Shown here piece by piece: positions 26,501 to 34,361 of a DNA stretch of 64,000 nt. Position 1 is the first letter of the stretch; each line of letters starts with the position of its first letter. This DNA is from Methanobrevibacter woesei. Its GTDB lineage: Archaea > Methanobacteriota > Methanobacteria > Methanobacteriales > Methanobacteriaceae. A program made the translations under genes and the position numbers. Where the stretch lies: contig NZ_MZGU01000004.1 in NCBI RefSeq assembly GCF_003111605.1, forward strand, positions 652,193 to 716,192, given 5' to 3'. The notes below the pieces were generated by a model, which worked only from the letters and a program-made list of their open reading frames with translations, ran no database searches and was not told the origin of the DNA.

Positions 26501-27377
26501 TGATAAAGTTGCTAATGCTTCAGATTTCACTGTTGGCGATGAGATAAGTTATACAATTGTTGTTGAAAATACTGCTGATGTTAATGCAGATAATATTATC
26601 GTTCAAGATGTATTGCCTGAAGGGTTTGAATTTATTAGTGCTTCTAATGGCGGGGTATATGATGAAAATAATAGGATTGTTACTTGGATTCTAAATATTG
26701 CCTCTAAAGGAACTCTTAACTTAACTGTAGATATTAAAACAATAGCTGCAGGTAATTTAACCAATATTGTTGTTGTTAATGATAAAAAAGATAATGTAAC
26801 TGTTAATGTTAAAGAACCAATTGCAGATTTAGAGATTACTATTATTGATAATAAAACTGATTCCAGTGGAAATGTTATATTTACAATTAAAGTTGTTAAT
26901 AATGGACCAGATACAGCATATAACTGTACTTCCGTTGGTTTATTTTTACCATCTGGTGAAATTATTGCATTTAATATAACTAAAGGAAACTTTGATTCAG
27001 AATCTTTAATCTGGTCTATTCCTAAATTAGATGTTGATGAAGAGGTTTATATGGAAATTGTATGTAAATTCAACATTAATTCTGGTTTAGATTATGCTGT
27101 CAATATAACTAGTGATGTATTTGATCCAGTCCTTGAAAACAACTATGATAATATATCTATTAGTGCTATTCCAGATGTTGATCCTGAAACTCCAGAAAAT
27201 ATAACTTCAGATGATGATGAAGATTCAGTGAATGATGTTGTTGATGAATCTGCTGATTCTTACGAAAATATTTTAACTAAATCTTCTGTTGGAATGTTAA
27301 AAACTGGTAATCCGATATTATTAGCTATTTTAATGGTATTGGTTCTTGTTGGTAGTTGTATTATGAGAAAAGATTAA
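23592..27377 (+). CDS. Adhesin-like surface protein: beta-helix, DUF11 repeats, C-terminal anchor
   Basis: 1261 residues from GTG 23592, chosen because GAGGTG lies 7 nt upstream and a signal peptide follows (residues 1-26, ending NFSFAS). Residues 40-610 are a right-handed parallel beta-helix with recurring GGA and NSTFKNN-type turns. From about 745 there are several DUF11/CARDB-type beta-sandwich repeats (ITNNGPHADKNVNVTV; VLPVGVEFIGASNGG; VLPEGFEFISASNGG). An acidic linker and one C-terminal helix (LLAILMVLVLVGSCIM) anchor it to the membrane. Methanobrevibacter encode many such adhesin-like proteins, thought to contact host or partner cells. The ligand is unknown. Confidence 0.9.
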   Translation: MNLRKIGVITVAILCIFLFMNFSFASTVDITKDGEFKDIEEIIDDNPGDTYIYLNNHTFVGDGQQLDINKDNITIDGSINPDNGGTGDEMSTIDADSLSRVMEIRSDSVILKNLIITNGFIGIDEDDARGAAAIIRGTDITFINCIIMNCEVLSNHAQATATIHIASSDSCIVNLINSTLCNNRVNTTGLNTSEGTSARVAYLRGSMINCNVYDNYVYSAHGTAVGVSFYPDSYRNIIENSVFENNVVETVDSEAYGGALQLYGNCTNCTFINNHAYSQNNGSHAGALCFRPNSKVDNCIFIGNHADKGGATSFHASGELTNSIFINNTALTWGGAITTDNTPGQYINIENCYFEGNKANNGGAVSTRGSRITFTNNTFISNSANMNGGAFNIEDNGVIVINSTFKNNNAKDHGGAGFISGDNVEIYNSTFENNSAFHAGAIGVVGNNIDIDNSNFTSNNAFASDVTFAQAGAIGIIGNNTTVKNSIFFNNTAEGNGGAIYVIGDNLNVSDSLFRFNHATSYPSADLSNGHGGAVYTIGYGDTYTNTDFRYNNAVNGSAIYTQASETILTNVTFFRNQAYTYALPITVEDSKNKYGVTVNVTAVLEGGNNIANAIYNLGNVEDIYFYNVTYMTNINGVVQNKTTTDKEIHPVLGAENSENGALLYQDSRENCQIIDVVVKNIETGEEIYEQNHFITDIYGDINFSLEGLEPGKYIIKVNHYEDFFYKSISNETLFEVLNLVDLEINIESNASAVVMGDTIKFIITITNNGPHADKNVNVTVDLDEYLRYVSSSSEKGFYDSNSGVWTIGDLDVGEIIALEIIVTPNTITRITTSSEAINGSEDSNLSNNFASLNVDVIDYTISKDVNDTNPNLGDNIEYTVTVENIGTTSSSNIVVTDVLPVGVEFIGASNGGVYDEDTRTITWILNLNSLETQRLTVNVKILSYGNLTNVVSVNNKTANVTVTVPEINIDKVANASDFTVGDEISYTIVVENTADVNADNIIVQDVLPEGFEFISASNGGVYDENNRIVTWILNIASKGTLNLTVDIKTIAAGNLTNIVVVNDKKDNVTVNVKEPIADLEITIIDNKTDSSGNVIFTIKVVNNGPDTAYNCTSVGLFLPSGEIIAFNITKGNFDSESLIWSIPKLDVDEEVYMEIVCKFNINSGLDYAVNITSDVFDPVLENNYDNISISAIPDVDPETPENITSDDDEDSVNDVVDESADSYENILTKSSVGMLKTGNPILLAILMVLVLVGSCIMRKD

Positions 27378-27382
27378 TTTTA

Positions 27383-27412
27383 AGGAAAATTTATATTTTC
27401 CTCTTTTTTTTT
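27383..27412 (+). terminator. Hairpin plus T-tract terminator of the adhesin gene
   Basis: AGGAAAAT (27383-27390) pairs perfectly with ATTTTCCT (27395-27402) around TTAT and is followed by a T run. It lies 6 nt after the stop and has the form of an intrinsic terminator. Confidence 0.7.
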
Positions 27413-27765
27413 ATATGTATTATCAATTCAATAGTCCATAAATAAAAATCTTCTGTAAAATAAGTTTATAAAATTTATATTGTCTTAAAAACAGTGTTAT
27501 TTGTAGCATTTTAAAAATTTTTTAATTAAATTTTGAAAGTTGACTATTTATAAATGTATAAAGTAGTTTTAAGTCATTAGCATTTTTCTGAAATTAGTAT
27601 TTATATTTCTTTTTTTTATTCATTGATTTTTACATCTTCTTTTTTAAAAATGTTTTTTTCTATTAATTAAAATAACTAATTATTTCTCTTTTTTAATAAT
27701 CTTTTTATAGAATATATCTTCTAAATATATTATAAAACACATTTTTAAATGATTTAGGGATTTAA
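27413..27765. other. AT-rich intergenic region
   Basis: About 350 nt with no supportable gene or structured RNA. TATA-like stretches close to 27705-27735 probably serve the following CatA-like gene, which has only a weak GGGAT-type ribosome binding site. Confidence 0.5.
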
Positions 27766-28392
27766 ATGTATAAAAAAGTAGATAACATAACTGTTGATGA
27801 TTTACCATTTAAAGATTTCTTAACATCTAGATATTCAATGACTGTTAAAGTTGATGCTTATAAAACTTACTTAAAAGCTAAAGAAAATAATATTTCTTTC
27901 TTTAATTTAACTTTAGCCTGCATGTTAAAAGCTATTAATGAGATTCCAGAGTTTAAATATAGGATTATTGATGGTGAAGTTGTTGAATATGATTTTATTA
28001 ATGCAGTAACTCCTATCATGCAGGATGATCATTCTATTCGTGAAATTGAAGTTAAACCTTCAAGTGAGTTTGAAGATATTCTTGAATGGAACAGCTATCT
28101 TGAAAATAAAAAAGAGAATATTGAAGAAAACCTGTATCTTGTCGAGCCTGAATTGAGGGATATTGAAGGAATAGCTAACTTTTCTTGTGTTCCTTGGATT
28201 GATTTTGATTCAATGACCAATATTATTGCTTCACCTAATCAGTTGATGCCTGCTATTAGTTGGGGAAAGCTGGTTGATGGTAAAATTTCAATTTCTCTTA
28301 CAGCTAGTCATATCTTTATTTTTGGATGGCATTTCAAGTTGTTTTATGAAAAAGTAGAATATTATTTGTCTAATCCTGATTTATTATTCTAA
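27766..28392 (+). CDS. CatA-like chloramphenicol acetyltransferase family protein
   Basis: 208 residues, paralogous to the protein at 5240-5869. They share SRYSMTVKVD-type, FSCVPWIDFDSMTN and AISWGKL segments. The active-site stretch ASHIFIFGWH keeps the catalytic His, but the Asp four residues later is Phe. It is therefore a divergent CAT-fold acyltransferase whose substrate is unknown, and drug resistance should not be assumed. The gene stands alone between the adhesin gene and the redox operon. Confidence 0.82.
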   Translation: MYKKVDNITVDDLPFKDFLTSRYSMTVKVDAYKTYLKAKENNISFFNLTLACMLKAINEIPEFKYRIIDGEVVEYDFINAVTPIMQDDHSIREIEVKPSSEFEDILEWNSYLENKKENIEENLYLVEPELRDIEGIANFSCVPWIDFDSMTNIIASPNQLMPAISWGKLVDGKISISLTASHIFIFGWHFKLFYEKVEYYLSNPDLLF

Positions 28393-28524
28393 TTTTTTCC
28401 TTATTTTTTTTTAAAATTTTTTATATATATTTATAAATTTACAAAAACTATATATATTATTTTAATTTAATTATTACATAACACACTTAACATTTGAAAA
28501 TTAGTATTAAAAGGTGAATAAAAA

Positions 28525-29064
28525 ATGAAAATAACTGTTATAACTGGAAGTCCACATAAAAAAGGAACTTCTGCATTATTGGCTGATAAATTTATTGAAG
28601 GAGCTGAAGAAGCAGGACATGAAATTTTCCGTTTTGATGCAGCTTTTGAGGACTTACATCCATGTAAAGCATGTGAGCACTGTCATTTTAAAGGTGATGG
28701 ATGTATTTACAAAGACTCAATGGAAAAACTAAATCCTCATTTAATAAATGATGATATGATTGTTTTTGTAACTCCTCTCTACTACTTTGGAATGACAGCA
28801 CAGATTAAAATGGTAATTGACAGATTCTATGCACATAATAGTGAAATAATGGCAAATAAAAAAGACTGTATTTTACTTGCAACATCTGCAGATGGAAATG
28901 ACTGGACAATGCAGGCCTTAGTAGATCATTATAAAACTGTTGTTGAAAAATATATGGGCTGGGAGGATAAAGGAATAATTCTTGCAACTTACTGTACTGT
29001 TAGAAGCGATATTGAAAACTCTAACTATCCAACAGAGGCTTATGAGCTTGGAAAAAGTATTTAG
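28525..29064 (+). CDS. Flavodoxin-like NAD(P)H-dependent FMN reductase
   Basis: 179 residues, same length and architecture as the protein at 2652-3191. The FMN loop is GSPHKKGTSALL near residues 9-20, a CKACEHC segment lies near 51-57, and VTPLYYFGMTAQIKMVIDR contacts flavin. It is first in a four-gene run (flavodoxin, AKR-ferredoxin, CMD, cupin) with gaps of 9-15 nt. GGTGA upstream is the ribosome binding site. It likely passes electrons to or from the AKR-ferredoxin encoded next. Confidence 0.84.
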   Translation: MKITVITGSPHKKGTSALLADKFIEGAEEAGHEIFRFDAAFEDLHPCKACEHCHFKGDGCIYKDSMEKLNPHLINDDMIVFVTPLYYFGMTAQIKMVIDRFYAHNSEIMANKKDCILLATSADGNDWTMQALVDHYKTVVEKYMGWEDKGIILATYCTVRSDIENSNYPTEAYELGKSI

Positions 29065-29073
29065 GAGTGAAAA

Positions 29074-30183
29074 ATGAAAAAATTAGGTTTTGGAGCTATG
29101 AGATTACCAGAAAATGGTAGATTTTCAAAGGGTATTGATTTGGATTTAACCTGTGAAATGATTGATTATTTCATTGAAAAGGGTTACAATTATTTTGATA
29201 CTGCATATCCTTACCATAGTGGTAAAAGTGAAGAAACATTAAAGAAATGTTTAGTTGAGAGATATTCACGTGAAGATTTTATTTTAATAGATAAATTACC
29301 AACATTTTTTCTTAAAAAAGAAGAGGATATGGAAAAATATTTTAATATACAGCAAGAACGTTGTGGTGTTGAATATTTTGATTATTATTTAATCCATGAT
29401 ATAGCTAAAAGAAATTTAAATGCAATTCGTAAATTCAATCCTTATGAATATGTTAAAAAATTAAAAAAAGAAGGTAAAGTAAAGCATATTGGGTTTTCTT
29501 TTCATGATGATGCTGAATTCTTAGAGGAAATGCTTAATGAAATGCCTGAAATTGAAGTAGTAATGCTTCAAATTAATTATCTGGATTGGGAAAGTTCAGC
29601 TGTACAATCAAGAAAATGTTATGAAATCTGTAGGAAATATAATAAGGAAATTATGGTTATGGAACCTTTAAAAGGAGGAACTTTAGTTAATGTTCCAGAT
29701 AAAGCTAAAGATATATTAAAAACATCCAAACCAGAAATGTCTGTTCCTTCATGGGCTTTAAGATTTGTAGCTGGTTTGAAAGATGTTTCTATTGTTTTCA
29801 GTGGAATGCATTCAATTGAAGATGTAAAAGAAAACATTGAAACAATGGATAATTTTGAACCTTTAGATGAGAAGGAACATAAAATCCTTCAAGATGTTGC
29901 AGGTATTATTAAAGGAGTTAATATAATTCCTTGCACTTACTGTAATTATTGTGCTGAAAACTGTGAAGACAATATTCCTATATCTAAATTCTTTGAATTA
30001 TATAATGCAGATTTAAGAGAAAATCATTTTAAGTTCTCTAAATATCTGGATGAATATAATGAATATGCATCAATAGCTGCTTATGCATCTGATTGTACCT
30101 TTTGTGGAAATTGTGTCGATTCCTGTCCTCAGCAGTTAGATATTCCGGAATATATGGGAGATGTTGCTGATTACTTTGAATAA
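29074..30183 (+). CDS. Aldo/keto reductase with C-terminal double ferredoxin domain
   Basis: 369 residues, clear paralogue of 1524-2642. The AKR tetrad is complete (YFDTAYPY with Asp and Tyr, LIDKLP with Lys, YLIHDI with His). Two 4Fe-4S cysteine clusters follow (CTYCNYCAENC and CTFCGNCVDSCP). It starts 9 nt after the flavodoxin-like gene with GGAGTG as ribosome binding site, so the pair is likely made in equal amounts. The physiological substrate is unknown. Confidence 0.88.
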   Translation: MKKLGFGAMRLPENGRFSKGIDLDLTCEMIDYFIEKGYNYFDTAYPYHSGKSEETLKKCLVERYSREDFILIDKLPTFFLKKEEDMEKYFNIQQERCGVEYFDYYLIHDIAKRNLNAIRKFNPYEYVKKLKKEGKVKHIGFSFHDDAEFLEEMLNEMPEIEVVMLQINYLDWESSAVQSRKCYEICRKYNKEIMVMEPLKGGTLVNVPDKAKDILKTSKPEMSVPSWALRFVAGLKDVSIVFSGMHSIEDVKENIETMDNFEPLDEKEHKILQDVAGIIKGVNIIPCTYCNYCAENCEDNIPISKFFELYNADLRENHFKFSKYLDEYNEYASIAAYASDCTFCGNCVDSCPQQLDIPEYMGDVADYFE

Positions 30184-30196
30184 TTGAGGTTCTGTT

Positions 30197-30919
30197 ATGT
30201 CACATGAAGAATTATATGAAAATATTAGAAAGAATGATAATGAATTTGTAGAATTATTTGATGATTTTGCATTTGGTGAAGTATTGGAAAATACTAGTTT
30301 AGATGTTAGAAACAGGATGATTGTAATAATTTCATCTTTAATAACAAATCATGCTGTTAATCCTTTTAAAATAATGGTTAAAGAAGCTTTAAAAGATGAA
30401 ATTTTAAGTCCTGTTGAATTAAAAGAATTAACATATCAATCTTTTCCATATGTTGGATTTGGAATAGCTTTTGATTTTTTGGAAGTATTGAATAACATAT
30501 TTAAAGAAAATAATATTGAATTGCCTTTAAATGGTCAATCAACAACAACTAAAGAGGATAGATGGCAAAAAGGTTATGAAATTCAATGTTCTTTCTTTGG
30601 AAAAGACCAAATTGATGAAATGAGAAAAACAAGTCCTAATGATCAAATCTATTTTCAGGACTTTTTAAGTGGATACTGTTTTGGTGACTTTTATACAAGA
30701 GAAGGTTTATCAAATCAGGATAGGGAATTAATAACCTTTTCAATAATAGCTACTTTAGGTGGTTGTGAAAATCAGCTTAGAGGCCATACTGCAGGAAATT
30801 TAATGGTTGGTAATGATAAAGATGTATTAATTGGTGCTGTTACTGTTTTATGTCCTTTTATAGGATTTCCAAGAACATTAAATGCACTAGCTATAGTTAA
30901 TGAAATTACAGGAAATTAA
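30197..30919 (+). CDS. Carboxymuconolactone decarboxylase-family protein, two CMD domains
   Basis: 240 residues with two tandem CMD (AhpD-like) helical units, about residues 20-110 and 140-235. The second unit contains GGCENQLRGHTAGNL and the typical FIGFPRTLNAL ending. The AhpD CxxC redox pair is not present, so peroxidase activity is unlikely. Family members in anaerobe redox operons often accompany AKRs and cupins, as here. GAGGT is the ribosome binding site; the gene lies 13 nt after the AKR. Confidence 0.85.
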   Translation: MSHEELYENIRKNDNEFVELFDDFAFGEVLENTSLDVRNRMIVIISSLITNHAVNPFKIMVKEALKDEILSPVELKELTYQSFPYVGFGIAFDFLEVLNNIFKENNIELPLNGQSTTTKEDRWQKGYEIQCSFFGKDQIDEMRKTSPNDQIYFQDFLSGYCFGDFYTREGLSNQDRELITFSIIATLGGCENQLRGHTAGNLMVGNDKDVLIGAVTVLCPFIGFPRTLNALAIVNEITGN

Positions 30920-30934
30920 AATTGAAGTGATAAA

Positions 30935-31351
30935 ATGGTAAATGAAAATGTGAAAAATGGAATTATTTTTGAAAGAGGAGAACCTAATACTGCTTTTGCT
31001 GACTTTTTTGTAGGAGATAGCTACTTAAATATGCTTACAATGGAACCAATTCCAATTGGAAATGTTACTTTTAAACCAGGATGCAGAAACAATTGGCATA
31101 TTCATAAATCCACCAATGGTGGAGGTCAAATTTTACTTGTAACTGGTGGAGAAGGTTATTATCAGGAAGAAGGTAAAGATGCTCAAAAACTAGCTCCAGG
31201 GGATGTTGTTGTTATTCCACCTAATGTTAAACATTGGCATGGAGCTACTAAAGATTCTTGGTTTAGCCATTTAGCTATTGAGGTTCCAGGAGAAAACACT
31301 GAAAATGAATGGTGTGAACCTGTAAGTGATGAAGAGTATAGTAAGTTATAA
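30935..31351 (+). CDS. Single-domain cupin protein
   Basis: 138 residues with one cupin barrel. The metal-ligand motifs are visible: NWHIH with a downstream Gln/Glu strand (GEGYYQEEG), and VKHWHGA. Cupins of this type with CMD-domain partners occur in many anaerobe redox clusters; the reaction is unknown. GAAGTGAT precedes the ATG. It is the last gene of the four-gene run, followed by a T-rich tract at 31354-31371. Confidence 0.86.
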   Translation: MVNENVKNGIIFERGEPNTAFADFFVGDSYLNMLTMEPIPIGNVTFKPGCRNNWHIHKSTNGGGQILLVTGGEGYYQEEGKDAQKLAPGDVVVIPPNVKHWHGATKDSWFSHLAIEVPGENTENEWCEPVSDEEYSKL

Positions 31352-31423
31352 CTCTCTTTTTTTTTATTTTTTAATCAGATTTCCAATAAAATTAAATATA
31401 TTTTTATTTAATATTAAATAATA

Positions 31424-31744
31424 ATGAATTCATGGATTTATCTTATAATAGCTGGAATATTTGAGATGTTGTGGGTTTTATCTTTAGAGCTTTCAGATGG
31501 TTTTAGCAAAGTTAAGTATATACTCCTTACAATTGTTTTCATGATTATTAGTATTGTTCTTTTATCTTTTTCTTTTGAAACCATTCCTATGGGAACTGCT
31601 TATGCATGTTGGACTGCAATTGGGGCTATTGGAGTTATTATCATTGGTATGATATTTTTCAATGAATCAACAAGCTTTGTACGTCTTGGATTTATAGCTA
31701 TGGTTATTATTGGGATTGTTGGATTAAAATTAACTACTGCTTAA
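31424..31744 (+). CDS. Small multidrug resistance (SMR) transporter
   Basis: 106 residues with four membrane helices, the exact size of EmrE/SugE-type proteins. The conserved Glu of helix 1 lies in AGIFEMLWV (residue 14), and GTAYACWTAIGAIG follows in helix 3. The WVLSLELSDGF region resembles the SugE (guanidinium exporter) branch, so guanidinium or quaternary amines are candidate substrates. No ribosome binding site is visible before the ATG, and a TATA-like stretch ends only about 15 nt upstream, so the mRNA may be nearly leaderless. Confidence 0.88.
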   Translation: MNSWIYLIIAGIFEMLWVLSLELSDGFSKVKYILLTIVFMIISIVLLSFSFETIPMGTAYACWTAIGAIGVIIIGMIFFNESTSFVRLGFIAMVIIGIVGLKLTTA

Positions 31745-31795
31745 ACATATTTTTAATAACAAATTATATATCTTCTAAACAAATGAATATTAATT

Positions 31796-32148
31796 ATGAA
31801 AGTTAAATTTTTCATGGTTTTAGTTTTTTTTTAGTTATGATATTGCCTGTTAATGCTTTATCATTATCTGATATTGATGAAAATCACTTTTCTTTAGAAG
31901 ATTATGATAAAAAGGAATTAACAGACTTATTTAATACAACTACAAAAATAGTGGATGAATTTAATGAAACTGATATTGATAATAATGGAAACATTACTAT
32001 TGATGAATTTGAGGAACTTATTTTCATAATTGGTGAAGATTCTTTTTGGAATGGTTATTCTCCTGAAGAAATGATTATCAGCGAATTTGAAAAGTATGAT
32101 TTAAATCATAATGATGTTATCAGTTTCCATGAATTTTCTTTAATTTAA
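31796..32148 (+). pseudogene. Secreted EF-hand protein, signal peptide out of frame at a T9 tract
   Basis: The ATG at 31796 begins a signal-peptide-like stretch (MKVKFFMVLVFF) that meets a stop at 31832-31834, immediately after a run of nine T (31824-31832). In the next frame a continuous reading from 31831 (ATG 31837) completes the signal peptide (MILPVNALS) and a mature part with two EF-hand loops: DIDNNGNITIDE and DLNHNDVISFHE. Adding one T, or removing two, would join them into about 118 residues. So this is either a frameshifted gene, a slippery or phase-variable tract, or a sequence error. As read, translation from ATG 31837 gives 103 residues with a shortened signal. Confidence 0.6.
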
Positions 32149-32192
32149 TTTTTTTTTTTTATTTGTAAATTTTATTGATTTTTTAGATTTAA

Positions 32193-32237
32193 TTTTTATA
32201 ATGTACAAATATTGACAGCAAGGTTTTAAATAGTACA
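32193..32237 (+). promoter_or_regulatory. trp operon promoter with TRP-box-like TGTACA sites
   Basis: TGTACA at 32202-32207 and a near copy AGTACA at 32232-32237 flank a TATA-like stretch (TTTTAAATA, about 32224-32232). TGTACA is the TRP box bound by the archaeal repressor TrpY in Methanothermobacter. The spacing of 30 bp (about three helical turns) suits cooperative binding. TrpY itself is not in this window. Confidence 0.6.
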
Positions 32238-32277
32238 TTAATATAATTATTATATACAAAGAATTTAAGTGATTAAA

Positions 32278-33786
32278 ATGTTTTCCCCAAGTTTTGAAGA
32301 AGTTCAGGAAATTGCAAAAAACAAGGAGTATAAGAATATACCAATTGCATATGAAATGTATTCAGATATAGCTACTTCAATAGAAGTACTAAAGATTTTA
32401 AAAGGAATTAGCAACCATTGCTACATGTTGGAAAGTGTAGAGGATTCACAGAAATGGGGAAGATATACTTTTTTAGGTTTTAATCCAATACTTGAATTTA
32501 CATGTCAAGATGGTATAGTTCAAATTAAAGGAGATTTGGAATTTAAAGACAGTAAAAAACTGGCTAATGGTGAAGTAACTACAATTGAAACTGATAATCC
32601 TAGAGAAATAATTAAAGATTTAATCAAACAAAATAAATCTCCAAAATTTGATAATCTTCCATCATTTACTGGAGGTTTTGTAGGATATTTTGCCTATGAT
32701 TACATCAAATACAGTGAACCTTCCCTGAATTTAGATGCCCAAAATCAGGATCAGTTTAAAGATATAGATATAATGCTATTTGATAAGGTAATAGCTTTTG
32801 ACAACTTCCGCCAGAAAATAGTGATTATAGTCAATATAAAAACTGATGATTTAAGAAACAACTACAGGAATGCATGCAGGGAGCTAAGTGAAATAGCTGA
32901 TTTAATTAAAAATGGTGAAAAGGCTAAGATTCAGCCATTAACTTTAGAATCTGATTTTAAACCAGTATTTTCCCGTGAAGAATATGGTCAAATGGTTATG
33001 AAAGCTAAAGAATATATCAAAGAAGGAGATATTTTCCAGGTTGTCTTATCCAATAGAATAGAAGCAGACATAAGTGGAAGTCTATTTGATACTTATAGGG
33101 TTTTAAGAACAACCAATCCTTCACCATATATGTTCTATTTCTCAAGTGATGATATTGAAATCGTTGGTGCATCTCCTGAAACCTTAGTTAAACTTGAAGA
33201 CAGGAAACTGTACACTTTTCCACTAGCTGGAACAAGACCAAGAGGAAAGGATGAAAAAGAAGATTCATTACTTGAAGAGGAATTATTATCTGATGAAAAA
33301 GAGCTTGCTGAGCATAATATGCTTGTTGATTTGGGAAGAAATGATATTGGCAGAATATCTGAAATAGGCTCTGTTAAGGTTGAGAAATATTTGTCTGTTG
33401 AAAAGTTCTCTCATGTAATGCATATTGGATCAACAGTAACAGGAACTTTAAGAGAGGATTTAGATGAGCTTTCAGCTATTGATTCTATTCTTCCTGCAGG
33501 AACATTATCTGGTGCTCCAAAAATAAGGGCTTGTGAAATCATTAATGAGCTTGAAAACAATAAAAGAGGAATTTATGGTGGAGCTATTGGATATATTGAT
33601 TTAAGTGGAAATATTGATACATGTATCTCAATTAGGCTAGCTTTTGCAAGAAATAACAAAGTGTTTATAAGATCTGGAGCAGGAATTGTTGCAGATAGTC
33701 ACCCTAATTTGGAGTTTTCAGAATGTATGAATAAGGCAGCAGCTGTTATTAGAGCATTACAACTAGCTGATGGAGGGATAGAATGA
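32278..33786 (+). CDS. trpE: Anthranilate synthase component I
   Basis: 502 residues from ATG 32278, preferred over GTG 32269 because AAGTGAT then sits at ribosome-binding distance. TrpE converts chorismate to anthranilate with ammonia from TrpG. Conserved features are IFQVVLSNRIE, NPSPYMFY, GASPETL, the ERHEMLVDLGRND-type segment AEHNMLVDLGRND, and DSILPAGTLSGAPK near the C-terminus. The N-terminal domain carries an LESV-type (MLESVED) element like that contacting tryptophan in feedback-inhibited enzymes. First gene of the operon; overlaps trpG by 4 nt. Confidence 0.95.
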   Translation: MFSPSFEEVQEIAKNKEYKNIPIAYEMYSDIATSIEVLKILKGISNHCYMLESVEDSQKWGRYTFLGFNPILEFTCQDGIVQIKGDLEFKDSKKLANGEVTTIETDNPREIIKDLIKQNKSPKFDNLPSFTGGFVGYFAYDYIKYSEPSLNLDAQNQDQFKDIDIMLFDKVIAFDNFRQKIVIIVNIKTDDLRNNYRNACRELSEIADLIKNGEKAKIQPLTLESDFKPVFSREEYGQMVMKAKEYIKEGDIFQVVLSNRIEADISGSLFDTYRVLRTTNPSPYMFYFSSDDIEIVGASPETLVKLEDRKLYTFPLAGTRPRGKDEKEDSLLEEELLSDEKELAEHNMLVDLGRNDIGRISEIGSVKVEKYLSVEKFSHVMHIGSTVTGTLREDLDELSAIDSILPAGTLSGAPKIRACEIINELENNKRGIYGGAIGYIDLSGNIDTCISIRLAFARNNKVFIRSGAGIVADSHPNLEFSECMNKAAAVIRALQLADGGIE

Positions 33787-34361
33787 TTTTACTTATAGAT
33801 AATTATGATAGCTTTTCCTATAATTTATATCAGTTAATTGGTCAAATTGATGATGATATAAAGGTTTTTAGAAATGATAAGATCACTTTAGATGAGATTT
33901 CAAAGTTAAACCCATCAATGATTCTTTTATCTCCAGGTCCTGGAAGGCCTGAAGATGCAGGGCTTTGTATAGATATTGTAAAAGAGTTCTATGATAAAAT
34001 TCCAATTTTAGGAGTTTGTTTAGGTCATCAGTCAATCTGTATGGCCTTTGGAGGTGTAATTTCTTATGCATCAGAATTGATGCATGGTAAATCTTCAATT
34101 ATTAGTTTATCAGATGATTTGATTTTTGAAGGTTTAAATAAAGAAATTACAGTTGGAAGATACCATTCTTTATCTTTAAAAGATAAAACTTTACCTAAAG
34201 AATTAAAGTTAATAGCTAGAAGTGATGATGGAGAAATAATGGCAGTTAAACATGAGAAATTCAATGTCTATGGTCTTCAGTTTCATCCAGAGTCTATTCT
34301 AACTCCAGATGGATTGTCAATTTTAACTAATTTCTCAGAATTAATTAAGGAGGAAATATAA
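33783..34361 (+). CDS. trpG: Anthranilate synthase glutamine amidotransferase
   Basis: 192 residues, the usual length for a separate TrpG. The class I triad is visible: Cys79 in GVCLGHQ, and His and Glu in FHPES (about 168-170). The oxyanion loop is LLSPGPGRPEDAG. It supplies ammonia to TrpE. Its ATG overlaps the trpE stop (ATGA-type overlap), and its stop overlaps the trpD start by one base, indicating coupled translation. Confidence 0.95.
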   Translation: MILLIDNYDSFSYNLYQLIGQIDDDIKVFRNDKITLDEISKLNPSMILLSPGPGRPEDAGLCIDIVKEFYDKIPILGVCLGHQSICMAFGGVISYASELMHGKSSIISLSDDLIFEGLNKEITVGRYHSLSLKDKTLPKELKLIARSDDGEIMAVKHEKFNVYGLQFHPESILTPDGLSILTNFSELIKEEI

